Positions 8,870 through 19,327 are shown, counted from the first letter of the stretch. The stretch is 64,000 nt of DNA from Hyphobacterium sp. CCMP332 (GCF_014323565.1 NZ_CP058669.1:1701501-1765500), one strand, 5' to 3'. A program made the numbers and translations. Notes: generated from the letters alone by a model not told the origin.

Positions 8870-10999
8870 TTACCAGATGCTGACCCGTTCTTCCGGCGGC
8901 AGGTAGAGCTCGTCATCCTCGGAGATGTTGAACGCCTCATACCAGGCATCCATGTTCCGCACGACGCCATTGGTCCGATACTGGTTCGGGCTGTGAACGC
9001 CCGAGATCAGGCGCGAGCGCATGGACTCCTCCGTGCGCAGACCGCGCCAGACCTGGGCCCAGGCGAGGAAGAAGCGCTGATCGCCCGTAAAGCCGTCCAG
9101 AACCGGGGCTTCGCCGTTCGAATGATCGGCGAGATACATGTGATAGGCGTGGCGGGCGATGGAAAGTCCGCCGAGATCGCCGATATTCTCGCCCATTGTC
9201 TGGTTGCCACGAACGCACTCGCCTTCCACCGGACAGAAGCTGTTATATTGCCCCTCGAGCACAGAGGTCCGCGCTTCGAATTCATTGCGCGCAAACTCGG
9301 TCCACCAGTTGCGTTGCAGCCCGGTACCGTCCGAGCGGCTACCCTGATCGTCAAATCCGTGGCCCATTTCGTGGCCGATCACGCCGCCAATGGCGCCGAA
9401 ATTGACCGCCGGATCGGCGTTCGGATCAAAGAAGGGCGGCTGCAGGATAGCGGCCGGGAAAACGATCTCGTTACGCTGGGAGGAATAATAGGCATTCACC
9501 GTTTGCGGGCTCATGAACCATTCCCACTGGCGGATTGGACCGCCCAGACGCGACCGTGAATCGTCGCGATACCATTCGGCAATCCGGTGCGAATTGCCGA
9601 TCAGATCACCTTCGACGATGTTGATCGAGGAGAAGTCACGCCACACTTCCGGATAGCCGATCTTCGGCAGAAAGGCTTCCAGCTTGTCGAACGCTTCAGC
9701 CCGTGTCTCGTCATCCATCCATTCGAGGGTTTCCAGACGATCGGCGAAAGCGCGGCGGAGATATTCCACCAGCTCGGTCATCTGGTCGCGATAATCGGCC
9801 GGGAAATACCGCTCGACATAGACCTGCCCGAGCGCTTCACCGAAGCTGCCATTGACCATCTGAACCGCCCGCAATGCACGCGGACGCTGTTCTTCCGTGC
9901 CGTTCAGCTGGCGGGAATAGAACTCCCATGACGCCTGATCATAGGCCTGCGGCAGCATGGCTGTATGATTGTCGATGTAATGGAAGGTCAGATAGGACTG
10001 CAGCGTCTCGACCGGCGTTTCGGCAAACAGCTGGGACAGGCTCTGAACCGCCGTGTTCTGGCCGACGATGATCTCTGCCTGACCGGCACCGCCACCGGCT
10101 TCGATGAAGGTCTCCCACGGGAAGCCGGGCGCGTAGGACATCAACGCGTCGACCGTCTGCAAATCGTAATTCGCGATCCGGTCACGCACCTGGTCCAGCG
10201 GCCAGTGGATATCCGCAATCGCGGTTTCGAATGCCAGAATGGCTTCAGCCCGCTCGCGGCCATTTTCGATACCGGCGCGGTCAAACAGACCGGCCATGTA
10301 ATCGACATAGGCAGCGCGGTGTTCCGGGAAGGGCTCTTCATCGCGCAGATAATAGTCGCGGTTGGGCAGACCCAGGCCCGCCTGACCGGTGGAAATCACA
10401 TAACGCGTGGGGTCGCCCGGATCGATGGTCACGCCAAACGACATGATGGACGGATAGTTCAGCGCGCCCATCAGGCGGGCAATGTCCTCATGCGTGGATG
10501 CTGTCATCGCGGCATCAATGCCGTCTTCGAGCGGCTCAAGGCCAAGGGCTTCGATCCGGTCGGCATCAAGATAGTCATTGTACAGAGTGGCGATCTGGTA
10601 TTCCGGTGTGCCTTCGGCGTTATCGGTTTCCGACACTTCCTGAATGATGCCCTCGATACGCGCCTCGGTCTGGAGATAGAGTTCGGTGAAGCCGTTCAGG
10701 CTGGAAAAGCCCGGCGGGAATTCAGCCGTTGCGAGCCAGCCTTCATTGACATAGCGGAAGAAGTCATCGCCCGGCTCGATCGTGTCGGAGATGTGCTGTG
10801 TCTCCACACCCCAGTCGCCGAGAATGGCCTCACCCGATGCTGTCTGTTCCGGCGAATCCGCTGCGCCGGAAGTCTCCGCGGCACCCTCTTCCATGGTTTC
10901 GGTTTCTGTCGACGTATCGGTATCGTCGGTCATCTCGGTCGGGCTGCACGCCGCGACGAGAGCAAAAGCGCTGGATGCCAGCAATAGTTTCCTGATCAC
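8870..10999 (-). CDS. M13 family (neprilysin-like) zinc metallopeptidase, lipoprotein
   Basis: 709-residue predicted lipoprotein: start GTG behind a GGGGAG site, signal peptide and lipobox LVAAC at residues 14-18, then an acidic Thr/Glu-rich linker. The catalytic zinc motif is HEMGH (His at about residue 543) within GGVIGHEMGHGFDDQG, and the third ligand is the Glu of GENIGD (about residue 604). The family degrades oligopeptides; a lipoprotein anchor places it in the periplasm or outer membrane. The typical C-terminal region with SPNQYRTNGVVRNMDAWYEA is present. A paralogue lies immediately upstream. Confidence 0.95.
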   Translation of the reverse strand: MIRKLLLASSAFALVAACSPTEMTDDTDTSTETETMEEGAAETSGAADSPEQTASGEAILGDWGVETQHISDTIEPGDDFFRYVNEGWLATAEFPPGFSSLNGFTELYLQTEARIEGIIQEVSETDNAEGTPEYQIATLYNDYLDADRIEALGLEPLEDGIDAAMTASTHEDIARLMGALNYPSIMSFGVTIDPGDPTRYVISTGQAGLGLPNRDYYLRDEEPFPEHRAAYVDYMAGLFDRAGIENGRERAEAILAFETAIADIHWPLDQVRDRIANYDLQTVDALMSYAPGFPWETFIEAGGGAGQAEIIVGQNTAVQSLSQLFAETPVETLQSYLTFHYIDNHTAMLPQAYDQASWEFYSRQLNGTEEQRPRALRAVQMVNGSFGEALGQVYVERYFPADYRDQMTELVEYLRRAFADRLETLEWMDDETRAEAFDKLEAFLPKIGYPEVWRDFSSINIVEGDLIGNSHRIAEWYRDDSRSRLGGPIRQWEWFMSPQTVNAYYSSQRNEIVFPAAILQPPFFDPNADPAVNFGAIGGVIGHEMGHGFDDQGSRSDGTGLQRNWWTEFARNEFEARTSVLEGQYNSFCPVEGECVRGNQTMGENIGDLGGLSIARHAYHMYLADHSNGEAPVLDGFTGDQRFFLAWAQVWRGLRTEESMRSRLISGVHSPNQYRTNGVVRNMDAWYEAFNISEDDELYLPPEERVSIW

Positions 11000-11081
11000 A
11001 ATCAAGCTCCCCAAAGTCAATTCAATGGAGATACCTAGCGTAGATTGCGGCAGGCTCAACTGAATTTCCTGTCATTTTCGC

Positions 11082-11117
11082 AAAAGAAAACGGCCCCGCA
11101 CGGAATGCGGAGCCGTT
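11082..11117 (-). terminator. Intrinsic terminator of the second M13 peptidase gene
   Basis: Minus-strand hairpin with arms AACGGCTCCGCA and TGCGGGGCCGTT (one mismatch, short loop) followed by a T-rich run (TTTTCTTTT). It is 23 bases downstream of the stop codon, between the two tandem peptidase genes, so the two are probably separate transcription units. Confidence 0.88.
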
Positions 11118-11140
11118 ATCCAGTCAAAGTCTGTCTCTAT

Positions 11141-13234
11141 TTACCAGATCCGGACGCGTTCTTCCGGCGGCAGGTAGAGGGCATCATCCTCGGTCACTTC
11201 GAACGCCGCATACCAGGCATCGAGGTTACGGACGACGCCATTCGTGCGGTATTGCGACGGGCTGTGCGGGTCCGTGACCAGACGCTGGCGCAGATTGTCC
11301 TCACGATAGAGACGGCGCCAGACCTGCGCCCAGGCGAGGAAGAAGCGCTGATCGCCGGTCAGACCGTCCAGCACTTCGGCTTCACCGTCGCAGCAGGCGG
11401 CGAGATGGCGTTGATAGGCGGAATAGGCCATCTGAACACCGCCGAGATCGCCAATGTTTTCGCCCATGGTGAAAGTGCCGTTCACGAACTCGCCCTCGAT
11501 CGGTGAATATCCGTCATACTGGATCCCCAGACGTTCAGCACGCTCGTTGAACGCGTCATTGGTCGCTTCCGTCCACCAGTTGCGATACAGGCCGGCTTCG
11601 TCGAACTCGCGGCCCTGATCGTCAAAACCGTGGCCGATTTCATGACCGATCACGGCACCGATCGCCCCGTAATTGATCGCCGCATCGGCATTCGGGTCAA
11701 AGAAGGGAGCCTGCAGAATGCCGGCCGGGAAGGTGATCTGGTTCATCAACGGATTGTACGACGCATTCACCGTTTGCGGCGGATACGGCCACTCATTGCG
11801 ATCGACCGGACCGCTCAGGTCTTCGACCTGCTGGTTCCAGTTGAATGCATTGATCCGTTGCAGATTACCGAACAGATCATCAGCGTCGATTTCCAGCGAG
11901 GAATAATCGGTCCATTCGTCGGGATAGCCGATCCGCGGCTCGAAGGTCGACAGCTTGAGCAGGGCCTGCTCGCGCGTTTCATCGTCCATCCAGCTGAGAT
12001 TTTCCAGACGCTCGGCAAAGGCCGCCGTCAGATTGGCCACCAGATCTTCCATCTGATCCTTGGATTCCGGCGGGAAGTGGCGGTCGACATAGACCTGACC
12101 GACAACCTCACCGAGGGATCCGCCTACCAGATTGACGCCGCGGCGATCACGCGGCCGCTGTTCTTCCGTACCGTTCAGCGTCCGGCCAAAGAAGTCGAAG
12201 CTGGCAGCGTCGAAGGCCGTCGGCAGGGCATTCGTGTTCGAATTCAGAGCGTGGAAGGTCATGTAATCGCGCAGAATGTCGATCGAGGTGTCCGCGAAAA
12301 CGGCTGCCGATCCTTCGAGCGCGCTCGGTTGCGCCACGATGTAGGTCTCGAGACCGCCAATACCCAGCCCGTCAAAACCGGCCGTGAAGTTGAACGCCGG
12401 GGCCAGCTCCGCCAGTTGCTCCGCTGTCATCGGATTGAGGATTTCGGAAATGATCCGGCTACGATCCTGTGTCCAGTGGGTCTCCGCAATGCGGGTTTCC
12501 AGCGCCAGAATGGCCTCTGCCTTTTCCGCACCGCCGTCGATACCGGCAAGATCAAAGATCTGTGAGATGTAGGCGACATAGGCTTCGCGATATTCCTGAT
12601 AGCGCTCGCCTTCATTGAGGTAGAAATCCCGGTCCGGCAGGCCCAGACCACCCTGACCGACGAAAACGGTATATTCTGCCGTATTCGCGGGGTTCGGGAT
12701 AATGCCGACACCGAACATCGACTGATGGTGGAGCGACGAGAACAGCGCAGCAAAATCGTCATGGTTTTGCGCCGCATCGATTTCAGCCAGCAGCGGCTGG
12801 ATCGCTTCGAGACCGCGCGCATCCAGCGCTTCTGTGTTCATCCAGCTGGCATAAAGATCGCCAACCTGCTGTTCCGGGGATCCGGCTTCGCCGTCGGTCT
12901 CGGCCAGCTCGACGATAATCGCCTGGACCTGCTGTTCAGCTTCCAGCGCGAGCTCGGTGAACATGCCGTAATTGGAAAGGTCAGCCGGAATTTCGGTCGT
13001 GTCCAGCCACTCGCCATTGGCATAGCGGAAGAAGTCATTGCCCGGGTCGACCGTGGTATCCATACCATCAAGATCAAAGCCCCACTCGCCAATTTCGGCA
13101 GCGGCCATTTCTGTCTGGCCGCCATCCATGGTCGCGCCGTCGGTCGGATCAACAGTGGTGGTGTCCGTGGTCTGCGGCTCGCTGCACGCGGCCAGCAAGG
13201 CCAGACATGCGCTGCCCAATAGCAGTTTCTTCAT
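11141..13234 (-). CDS. M13 family (neprilysin-like) zinc metallopeptidase, lipoprotein (paralogue)
   Basis: 697-residue predicted lipoprotein with start MKKLLLGSACLALLAAC (lipobox LAAC) followed by an acidic Thr/Asp-rich linker. The zinc motif HEIGH sits in GAVIGHEIGHGFDDQG, and the third ligand is in GENIGDLGG; the C-terminus YLPPEERVRIW is nearly identical to that of the downstream copy. The two proteins align along their whole length, so they arose by tandem duplication, but they have diverged substantially. The role is probably periplasmic oligopeptide hydrolysis for nutrition or envelope maintenance. Confidence 0.95.
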   Translation of the reverse strand: MKKLLLGSACLALLAACSEPQTTDTTTVDPTDGATMDGGQTEMAAAEIGEWGFDLDGMDTTVDPGNDFFRYANGEWLDTTEIPADLSNYGMFTELALEAEQQVQAIIVELAETDGEAGSPEQQVGDLYASWMNTEALDARGLEAIQPLLAEIDAAQNHDDFAALFSSLHHQSMFGVGIIPNPANTAEYTVFVGQGGLGLPDRDFYLNEGERYQEYREAYVAYISQIFDLAGIDGGAEKAEAILALETRIAETHWTQDRSRIISEILNPMTAEQLAELAPAFNFTAGFDGLGIGGLETYIVAQPSALEGSAAVFADTSIDILRDYMTFHALNSNTNALPTAFDAASFDFFGRTLNGTEEQRPRDRRGVNLVGGSLGEVVGQVYVDRHFPPESKDQMEDLVANLTAAFAERLENLSWMDDETREQALLKLSTFEPRIGYPDEWTDYSSLEIDADDLFGNLQRINAFNWNQQVEDLSGPVDRNEWPYPPQTVNASYNPLMNQITFPAGILQAPFFDPNADAAINYGAIGAVIGHEIGHGFDDQGREFDEAGLYRNWWTEATNDAFNERAERLGIQYDGYSPIEGEFVNGTFTMGENIGDLGGVQMAYSAYQRHLAACCDGEAEVLDGLTGDQRFFLAWAQVWRRLYREDNLRQRLVTDPHSPSQYRTNGVVRNLDAWYAAFEVTEDDALYLPPEERVRIW

Positions 13235-13309
13235 CGTCAGTTTCCCTTCTGAGACCGGTTCCCCACCGGCATTTCGAAATTTGATAATGGCTTATACGCC
13301 AAGCGAGGC

Positions 13310-13344
13310 GGGCTGACCAATCCGCAACGCGGACGGGTCAGCCC
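13310..13344 (-). terminator. Two-part hairpin after the RND operon (possible terminator)
   Basis: A 9-bp outer stem (GGGCTGACC with GGTCAGCCC) encloses a 5-bp inner stem (TCCGC with GCGGA, loop AAC). It lies just after the RND pump stop codon. There is no T run, so it may be a factor-dependent end or an RNA stability element. Confidence 0.5.
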
Positions 13345-13352
13345 GGCCTGCA

Positions 13353-16300
13353 CTATTCGGCCGGCTGAATGGTGCCGACATCGGTCTCCGGCGCGCCGCT
13401 TTCGGTCTCGTGATAGGTCGAGCCGATCCCCGGCAGCTTCTGACCGGTCCACATGCCGACCACACCGCGCTTGATATCAACGCCGATGGCATAGAGTGCC
13501 GGTACCAGAAGCAGGGTCAGGAAGAGGGCAAAGACAACGGCAAAGCCCAGAGACACGACCATCGGCTTGAGGAATTGCGCCTGCGTCGAGGTCTCCGCCA
13601 TCATCGGCAGGATGCCGAGGAAGGTGGTGACCGAGGTCAGGATGATCGGCCGGAAACGCTGCACGCCGGCATCCACCAGAGCCTGGAAGGCCCCGACGCC
13701 ATTGGCCCGCAACCGGTTTACAAAGTCGACCAGCACCAGGTTGTCATTGATCACCACACCGGCGGCCGCACCGACCCCGAAGAAGGAGAAAAGCGCGAAC
13801 GGCATGTCGAATAGCAAGTGCCCGAACACAGCGCCGGCATAGGCAAACGGGATGGCGATCATGATCAGCGCCGGCTGGGCATAGGACCGGAAGGCAATCG
13901 CCAGCAGAATGTAGATGCCGCCCAGAACCAGGATCACCAGATTGAACAGCTCGGCCATGAACTCGGCCTCACCCTGCGCCTGGCCGAATTCCTGACGGCT
14001 GACATTGGGGTGGCGCTCCGACCAGGCCGGCCAGAAATCCGCATCCATGCTGTCCATGACCTCACCGCGCGCGGTCGGATCCGTCAGCTCTGCGGCCACC
14101 GTAATCGTCCGCATGCGGTCGCGGCGATTGATACGGTTGAGGCCCGGGGCGAATTCCACATCAGCCACAGCCGACAGCGGTACTTCGCGTCCATCTGCCG
14201 TGCGGATGCGGAAATCGCGCAGCGTATCCAGAGACCGGCGCGCATCTTCCGGGAAGCGCAGCATGACGCGCACATCCTGTCCGTTGCGGGGCAAGCGAAC
14301 CACTTCCTCGCCATAGAAGGCCTGCCGCACCTGACGCGTAACATCCGCAAGCGTGATGCCCAGCGCCTGTGCGTCCGGCCGCAGGGAGAATTGCAGTTCC
14401 TCGGCAGAAGACTGCAGGTTATCGACCACGTCATAGAGCGTGTCATAGGAGCGGAGTTGTTCTTTCAGCTCATTTGCCGCAAGCCGCAACTCGTCAAGGT
14501 CCTGACCGGAAATCGCAAAGCGGAGCCCGTTACCACCATTGTTGAGCGTGGTGTCGAGACGAACCTCCTCAGCATCCGGAATCGGTCCGAGGAAATCGCG
14601 AATCTGCTGTGCCACTTCTCGCGTCGTTAGACCGCCGGGCCGGACTTCCGGCTCGGCCAGCGTGATCCACGCTCGCACACGGCCATCCGTGGCCAGTGTC
14701 GAGCGGCTTTCGATCATGTCGCCCTCGCCCGGATAGACCTCGCGATAATGCTCCAGCGTCAATTCCTCGGCACGCTCCAACTGCTGACGCACCGCTTCGG
14801 TTCGTTGCCAGGGTGTGCCTTCAGCCAGCTGGATGCTGGCCTGAATGGTCTCGTTCTCGATTTCCGGCATGAAAACGCTGCCGACCCTGTTGGTCGTCTG
14901 CAGGACAATCGCGACCGCAAAAAGGCCGGTGAAGAAGATCAGGGTCGAATAACGGCGCTTGATCGCAAAGACAACGGCATGCCGGTAAATATGCCGGGCA
15001 AACCAGATCATTGTATCGGCGATTGCACGCTGCAGCTTCAGCAACGGGCCGAAGAAGCCGTCCATCTTTTCCGGCTTCATGTGCGACAGGTGGGCCGGCA
15101 GGATCAGGAGCGATTCAATCAGAGAGAAGGTCAGAGCCGCGATCACGACCAGCGATATCTGACGGGTGAACTGGACTTCCGGACCGGACAGCATCATCCA
15201 GGGTGCAAACATCAAAATGGTGGTGATCACCGCAAAAATCACCGGCTTGGCTACCATCTGGGTTCCCAGCACGGCTGCCGTCAGGCCGGTTTCCCCGCGC
15301 TCCACCCTGTTATGTATGTTCTCGCCGACGATAATCGCGTCATCGACCACAATCCCGATCACGATCAGGAAGGCGAACAGCGACAGCATATTCAGCGTCA
15401 CGCCCCACAATGGCAGCAGCAGGAAGGCGCCCAGAAAGGCCACGCCAATTCCCACCGTCACCCAGAAGGCCACGATGGGACGCAAGAAGAGCACAAGCGC
15501 GATCAGCACAAACAGCATGCCCCATGTCGCACTGCCGACCACGGTATCCACCCGCGCCTCATACATTTCGGCATTATTCCACCAGAGCGACATGGAGACG
15601 CCCTCTGGCAGGGTCGCTGACCGGCGTTCGATGAATTCCTGAACGCCGTCCGAGACATTCACCACATCCATGCCGGGACTGGAGATGATAACGACCAGCG
15701 CCATCGGCTCGCCATTATAAGTCCCGACCAGATTGGCATCGACGAATCCGTCCGTGACATCGGCAATGTCGCTGATGCGAATCGTCCCGCCGGCCGATGT
15801 CTGGCGCACAACGATATTCTCGAAATCCTCTGCGGAATCGCCCAATTGGCGCGCGGTCAGAGAGACATCGCCGATATCCGTCCGAACCTGTCCGGCCGAG
15901 GCATTCAGCGATGAACTCCGCAGCGCGCGGGCCACTTCGTCAAAGGTCAGATTATAGCGGCGCAGGTCGCTTTCATTGACCTCGATCGCGACTTCCTCAT
16001 TCAGCGTTGCCCAGATCTGAACCAGAGAAACGCCGGGCACATCAGCGGCGACTTCATCGCGGATTTCGCGCGCAATACGCTGCAAATCGCGGCGCGGAAC
16101 GTGCCCGTGTACGGCAAATCCGACGACCTGATCTTCATTTCGCCACTGGCTGACAATCGGACGATAGGCGGAAGGCGGCAGGTTGTTGACGGAATTCACC
16201 TGCTGCTCGATTTCATTGATGAAGGTGCGCATATCGACAGATCGCGACCCTTCGATATTGATGAAAGCCGCCCCTTCACGCGCCGTCGAGGTCATGTTTT

Positions 16301-16562
16301 CAATGCCATCGACGGAGGACACGGCCTCCTCGATGCGGACAACAATCTGCTCTTCCATCTCCTGTGGAGACGCGCCCGGCCAGGTCACCTGCACGGTTGC
16401 GCCGGCAAAGCTGGCCGTTGGAAACACCTCGCGGTTCATGGTCATCAGACCCATAATGCCGCCGACAATGGCGACCAGCATCAGGAGGTTGGCGGCCACG
16501 CCATTGCTGGCCCACCACGCAAGAATGCCCTTATGCTCTGTTTCCTGTTTCGGGTCCGTCAT
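13353..16562 (-). CDS. RND efflux transporter permease (AcrB/HAE1 superfamily)
   Basis: 1069-residue inner-membrane pump with the two-fold RND architecture: helix 1 (about residues 19-39), a large periplasmic porter domain, six helices around 340-560, a second periplasmic domain and five final helices around 870-1040. The helix-4 proton-relay region reads IVIGIVVDDAIIVGENI, with the expected adjacent Asp residues; the periplasmic N-terminal repeat has TWPGASPQEMEEQ. It belongs to the AcrB/MdtB-like HAE1 class or its close relatives. The adaptor and outer membrane factor are encoded just upstream on the same strand, so this is a complete tripartite efflux operon. Substrates are not predictable. 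Confidence 0.95.
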   Translation of the reverse strand: MTDPKQETEHKGILAWWASNGVAANLLMLVAIVGGIMGLMTMNREVFPTASFAGATVQVTWPGASPQEMEEQIVVRIEEAVSSVDGIENMTSTAREGAAFINIEGSRSVDMRTFINEIEQQVNSVNNLPPSAYRPIVSQWRNEDQVVGFAVHGHVPRRDLQRIAREIRDEVAADVPGVSLVQIWATLNEEVAIEVNESDLRRYNLTFDEVARALRSSSLNASAGQVRTDIGDVSLTARQLGDSAEDFENIVVRQTSAGGTIRISDIADVTDGFVDANLVGTYNGEPMALVVIISSPGMDVVNVSDGVQEFIERRSATLPEGVSMSLWWNNAEMYEARVDTVVGSATWGMLFVLIALVLFLRPIVAFWVTVGIGVAFLGAFLLLPLWGVTLNMLSLFAFLIVIGIVVDDAIIVGENIHNRVERGETGLTAAVLGTQMVAKPVIFAVITTILMFAPWMMLSGPEVQFTRQISLVVIAALTFSLIESLLILPAHLSHMKPEKMDGFFGPLLKLQRAIADTMIWFARHIYRHAVVFAIKRRYSTLIFFTGLFAVAIVLQTTNRVGSVFMPEIENETIQASIQLAEGTPWQRTEAVRQQLERAEELTLEHYREVYPGEGDMIESRSTLATDGRVRAWITLAEPEVRPGGLTTREVAQQIRDFLGPIPDAEEVRLDTTLNNGGNGLRFAISGQDLDELRLAANELKEQLRSYDTLYDVVDNLQSSAEELQFSLRPDAQALGITLADVTRQVRQAFYGEEVVRLPRNGQDVRVMLRFPEDARRSLDTLRDFRIRTADGREVPLSAVADVEFAPGLNRINRRDRMRTITVAAELTDPTARGEVMDSMDADFWPAWSERHPNVSRQEFGQAQGEAEFMAELFNLVILVLGGIYILLAIAFRSYAQPALIMIAIPFAYAGAVFGHLLFDMPFALFSFFGVGAAAGVVINDNLVLVDFVNRLRANGVGAFQALVDAGVQRFRPIILTSVTTFLGILPMMAETSTQAQFLKPMVVSLGFAVVFALFLTLLLVPALYAIGVDIKRGVVGMWTGQKLPGIGSTYHETESGAPETDVGTIQPAE

Positions 16563-16595
16563 GACCGTCTCCCTGGTCTTGTTCTGTTGGCTGAT

Positions 16596-17891
16596 CTAGT
16601 CAGCACTGGCGACTTGAGCGGCCTGATCCTCGCCACCATTTTCGGCAGCGTCGTCATCGGCTTCATCGTCGTCGCGATCGGTTTCAATCACTGCAGACCG
16701 CTCTGCGATCAGCTCGCCGGCCTGATCGAAAGTCCGGATGCGCATGCCATCGCTGGCAGCACGGATCGGGCTGGTGATCACCATGTCGTCGGCTTCAACA
16801 CCGCCTGAAATTACCAGACGATCCGGATCGGACGTAATCACACTGACGTTACGAATGCCGAGCGTACCGCCTTCCTGAGCGACATACACGCTATCGGAAC
16901 CCCGCAGAGCCGACCGCGGCAGGACATAGGCATCGGCCACTTCGCGGCCCTGCACCTCGGCATCCACAAAGAGGCCGACCGGCAGCGGCGAACCGCCCGC
17001 CTCTGCGGCAGCACCATACGGATCATTGACCTGCGCAATGGCATAGAGCACGCGCGTCTGGGTATCAATCGAACTGTCGGTCCGCACCAGTTGGGCCTCC
17101 CATTCGCGATACTGGCCGGCCAGAACCGCCGAAATCCGCACACTGGGTCCCGGATTGGCTTCAGTCGCCTGAAAGGCCACCGGAATATTGAGCATCGACA
17201 ATTCATTGTCGGTCAGCGGCAAGCGGATTTGCACAGCCTCGGTACCGAACACTTCACCCAGAGGCGTGCCGGGTGACACGAACTGGCCGACATCAACGCT
17301 CTTGACGCGGACGCGGCCGGCGAACGGCGCGGAAATCCGTGTACGCTCCAACCCGAGACGAGCTTCCTGAAGCTGGGCATTGGCCGCCGCCAGCGAGGCC
17401 CGTGCTTGTGCCAGTTGAGGCTCACGCAACGTCAGAGCCGAAGCCTGGCCTTCGCCCAGCTCTTCCCATTCGGCTTCGGCCAGATCGGCTTCCGCCTGCT
17501 CGCGCACCAGCGCCTGCTGGGCCTGAGCGACTTGCGCCTGGGCCCGCGTGACAGCAAGACGGTAGTCGGCATCATCCACCTGGATCAGGGTTTCACCAGC
17601 TTCGAAAAAGCCACCTTCGATGAAGTTGGGGTTCACATAAACGATGCGTCCGGACACCTGCGGCACCAGATTGATCTGCACCAGAGGACGGACTTCGCCC
17701 TGCGTGGTGACCGTCAACGTCACATTGGTATTTTCAACGGGCGCCGCAAAGACCGCGACCGGCCGGGGCTCGGCGCTCGCGCGCTCGGGTTGGGGCGCGG
17801 TGGCGACCATCATAAAAATCAGAGCGCCAAAGCCCAGGATCACTAGCAATGGCAAACCCACAAGCAGGCCTCTTCCCAAAGATTTTCTCAT
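16596..17891 (-). CDS. RND efflux periplasmic adaptor subunit
   Basis: 431-residue membrane fusion protein. It has an N-terminal anchor helix (about 7-30), a barrel-sandwich hybrid split by a coiled coil rich in Gln/Ala/Glu (about 105-180), and beta-barrel and membrane-proximal domains. The lipoyl-type element ISAPFAGRVRVKSVDVGQFV is characteristic. The last 40 residues form an unusually acidic, Asp/Glu-rich tail, which is likely disordered. It lies 33 bases upstream of the pump and 9 bases downstream of the outer membrane factor, so the three are one operon. Confidence 0.94.
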   Translation of the reverse strand: MRKSLGRGLLVGLPLLVILGFGALIFMMVATAPQPERASAEPRPVAVFAAPVENTNVTLTVTTQGEVRPLVQINLVPQVSGRIVYVNPNFIEGGFFEAGETLIQVDDADYRLAVTRAQAQVAQAQQALVREQAEADLAEAEWEELGEGQASALTLREPQLAQARASLAAANAQLQEARLGLERTRISAPFAGRVRVKSVDVGQFVSPGTPLGEVFGTEAVQIRLPLTDNELSMLNIPVAFQATEANPGPSVRISAVLAGQYREWEAQLVRTDSSIDTQTRVLYAIAQVNDPYGAAAEAGGSPLPVGLFVDAEVQGREVADAYVLPRSALRGSDSVYVAQEGGTLGIRNVSVITSDPDRLVISGGVEADDMVITSPIRAASDGMRIRTFDQAGELIAERSAVIETDRDDDEADDDAAENGGEDQAAQVASAD

Positions 17892-17900
17892 AACGGTTTC

Positions 17901-19289
17901 CTATCCCTCTATGCCGCGCAGATCGGGAGCGTCGAAGCTTCCGCCGATTGCGAGGTAAATATCAACACGATTGGTGGCCCGCTCACGGCGGGCGGCGATG
18001 TACTGACCTTCTGACGCAAATCTACGACTCTGAGCGTCCAGCAGTTCAAAAACAGTGGCGAGGCCCGATCCGTATTGGCGGATCACGAGCTCTTCGGCGG
18101 CGGCGGCCTGTTCATAGGCATCGCGCAGCGCTTCCACGCGCGCGGCCAGAATGCCGTCGGCATAAATGGCATCTTCCGCTTCACGCCAGGCCGACAGAAC
18201 CGTCGTCGCATAAGCGGCCAGCTGGGCTTCCGCAGCTGCTTCGGCGCGGTCGCGTTCGGCGCGCAGGGCACCGCCATTGAAGATCGGTGACGTCAGCGAG
18301 CCGATGGCGGTCGCAATATAGGTGTCGATGTCGAAAATATCGGCCGGATCGGTCCCGCCCGTATCCAGCGTGCCGCGCAGCGTCAGGCTGGGCAGCAGAG
18401 CGTCCCGGGCAATTTCCGCCTGCAGGCCAACGGCCTGAAGCCGCGCTTCGGCGGCGCGCAAATCGGGACGGCGAACGAGCAACTCACCCGGCGCACCGAT
18501 CCCAGCCAGAGCGTCGAACTCCGGCAGATCGGCATTATGTTCAATCGCGCCCGCCGGATAACGACCGAGCAGGATTTCAAGACTGCGGGCGGCAGAGGCT
18601 TCCGCGCGTTGACGTGACGCCAGAACCGCCTGGCTCGACGCCAGAGCCGAGCGGAATGTCCGCACATCGGACGAGCGCGACACGCCAGCGCCAAAACGGC
18701 GTTCGATCAGGCCGAGCGAGCGCTCCTTGGCCTGCACATCGCGCTCGGCCAGATCTGTCTGAAGGCGCGCTTCAACCAGAAGGAACCAGGCGCGGGCGAC
18801 CTGTCCGGCCACCGACAGGCGGGCGCCATCATAGTCAGCATCCGTGGCCTGATATTCCAGAACGCCGGCTTGCGCACGGGCCGCCAGCCGGCCCCAGAGG
18901 TCCGCTTCCCACGATACGCCGATCCCGGCACCATAGCTGGTGGTGCTCGCCGGATCGGTTTCGCGCTGGGTGATACCCAGATCGGCATTGACGCTCGGCA
19001 AACGGCCGGCATTCGCTGCGCGGGCACTGGCGCGTGCCGCCCGGATGCGGGCTTCAGCGGATAAAATGCCGGGGTTTTCGACAACCGCTTCATCAATCAG
19101 AGCAGCCAGCCTGACATCGTTGAACGTCGCCACCCAGTTATCGATCCGGGTGGTATCGGCATCACCGCCAGACGCCCAGATCATGGGCGAGGAGGGCAGC
19201 GCATCGCCACCGCGCAGAGCCGGGCCCGTGGAAGCACAGGACGCCACAGCAAGGGCGGTAACGGAGAGGAGGAGGCTTTGTTTGATCAT
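17901..19289 (-). CDS. Outer membrane efflux lipoprotein (TolC/NodT family)
   Basis: 462-residue outer membrane factor. The start was chosen at the ATG giving MIKQSLLLSVTALAVASC, a signal peptide with lipobox VASC, as in the NodT branch of the TolC family. The protein has the two-fold repeat of long helices typical of these trimeric channels, including EADLWGRLAARAQAG in the first half and the Ala-rich region ending DIYLAIGGSFD at the C-terminus. It is the first gene of the efflux operon, which is less common than adaptor-first order. It supplies the outer membrane exit duct for the RND pump. Confidence 0.94.
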   Translation of the reverse strand: MIKQSLLLSVTALAVASCASTGPALRGGDALPSSPMIWASGGDADTTRIDNWVATFNDVRLAALIDEAVVENPGILSAEARIRAARASARAANAGRLPSVNADLGITQRETDPASTTSYGAGIGVSWEADLWGRLAARAQAGVLEYQATDADYDGARLSVAGQVARAWFLLVEARLQTDLAERDVQAKERSLGLIERRFGAGVSRSSDVRTFRSALASSQAVLASRQRAEASAARSLEILLGRYPAGAIEHNADLPEFDALAGIGAPGELLVRRPDLRAAEARLQAVGLQAEIARDALLPSLTLRGTLDTGGTDPADIFDIDTYIATAIGSLTSPIFNGGALRAERDRAEAAAEAQLAAYATTVLSAWREAEDAIYADGILAARVEALRDAYEQAAAAEELVIRQYGSGLATVFELLDAQSRRFASEGQYIAARRERATNRVDIYLAIGGSFDAPDLRGIEG

Positions 19290-19327
19290 ACTGGACTCTT
19301 GATGCCGGGGGCGGCGGATTTGGATGC

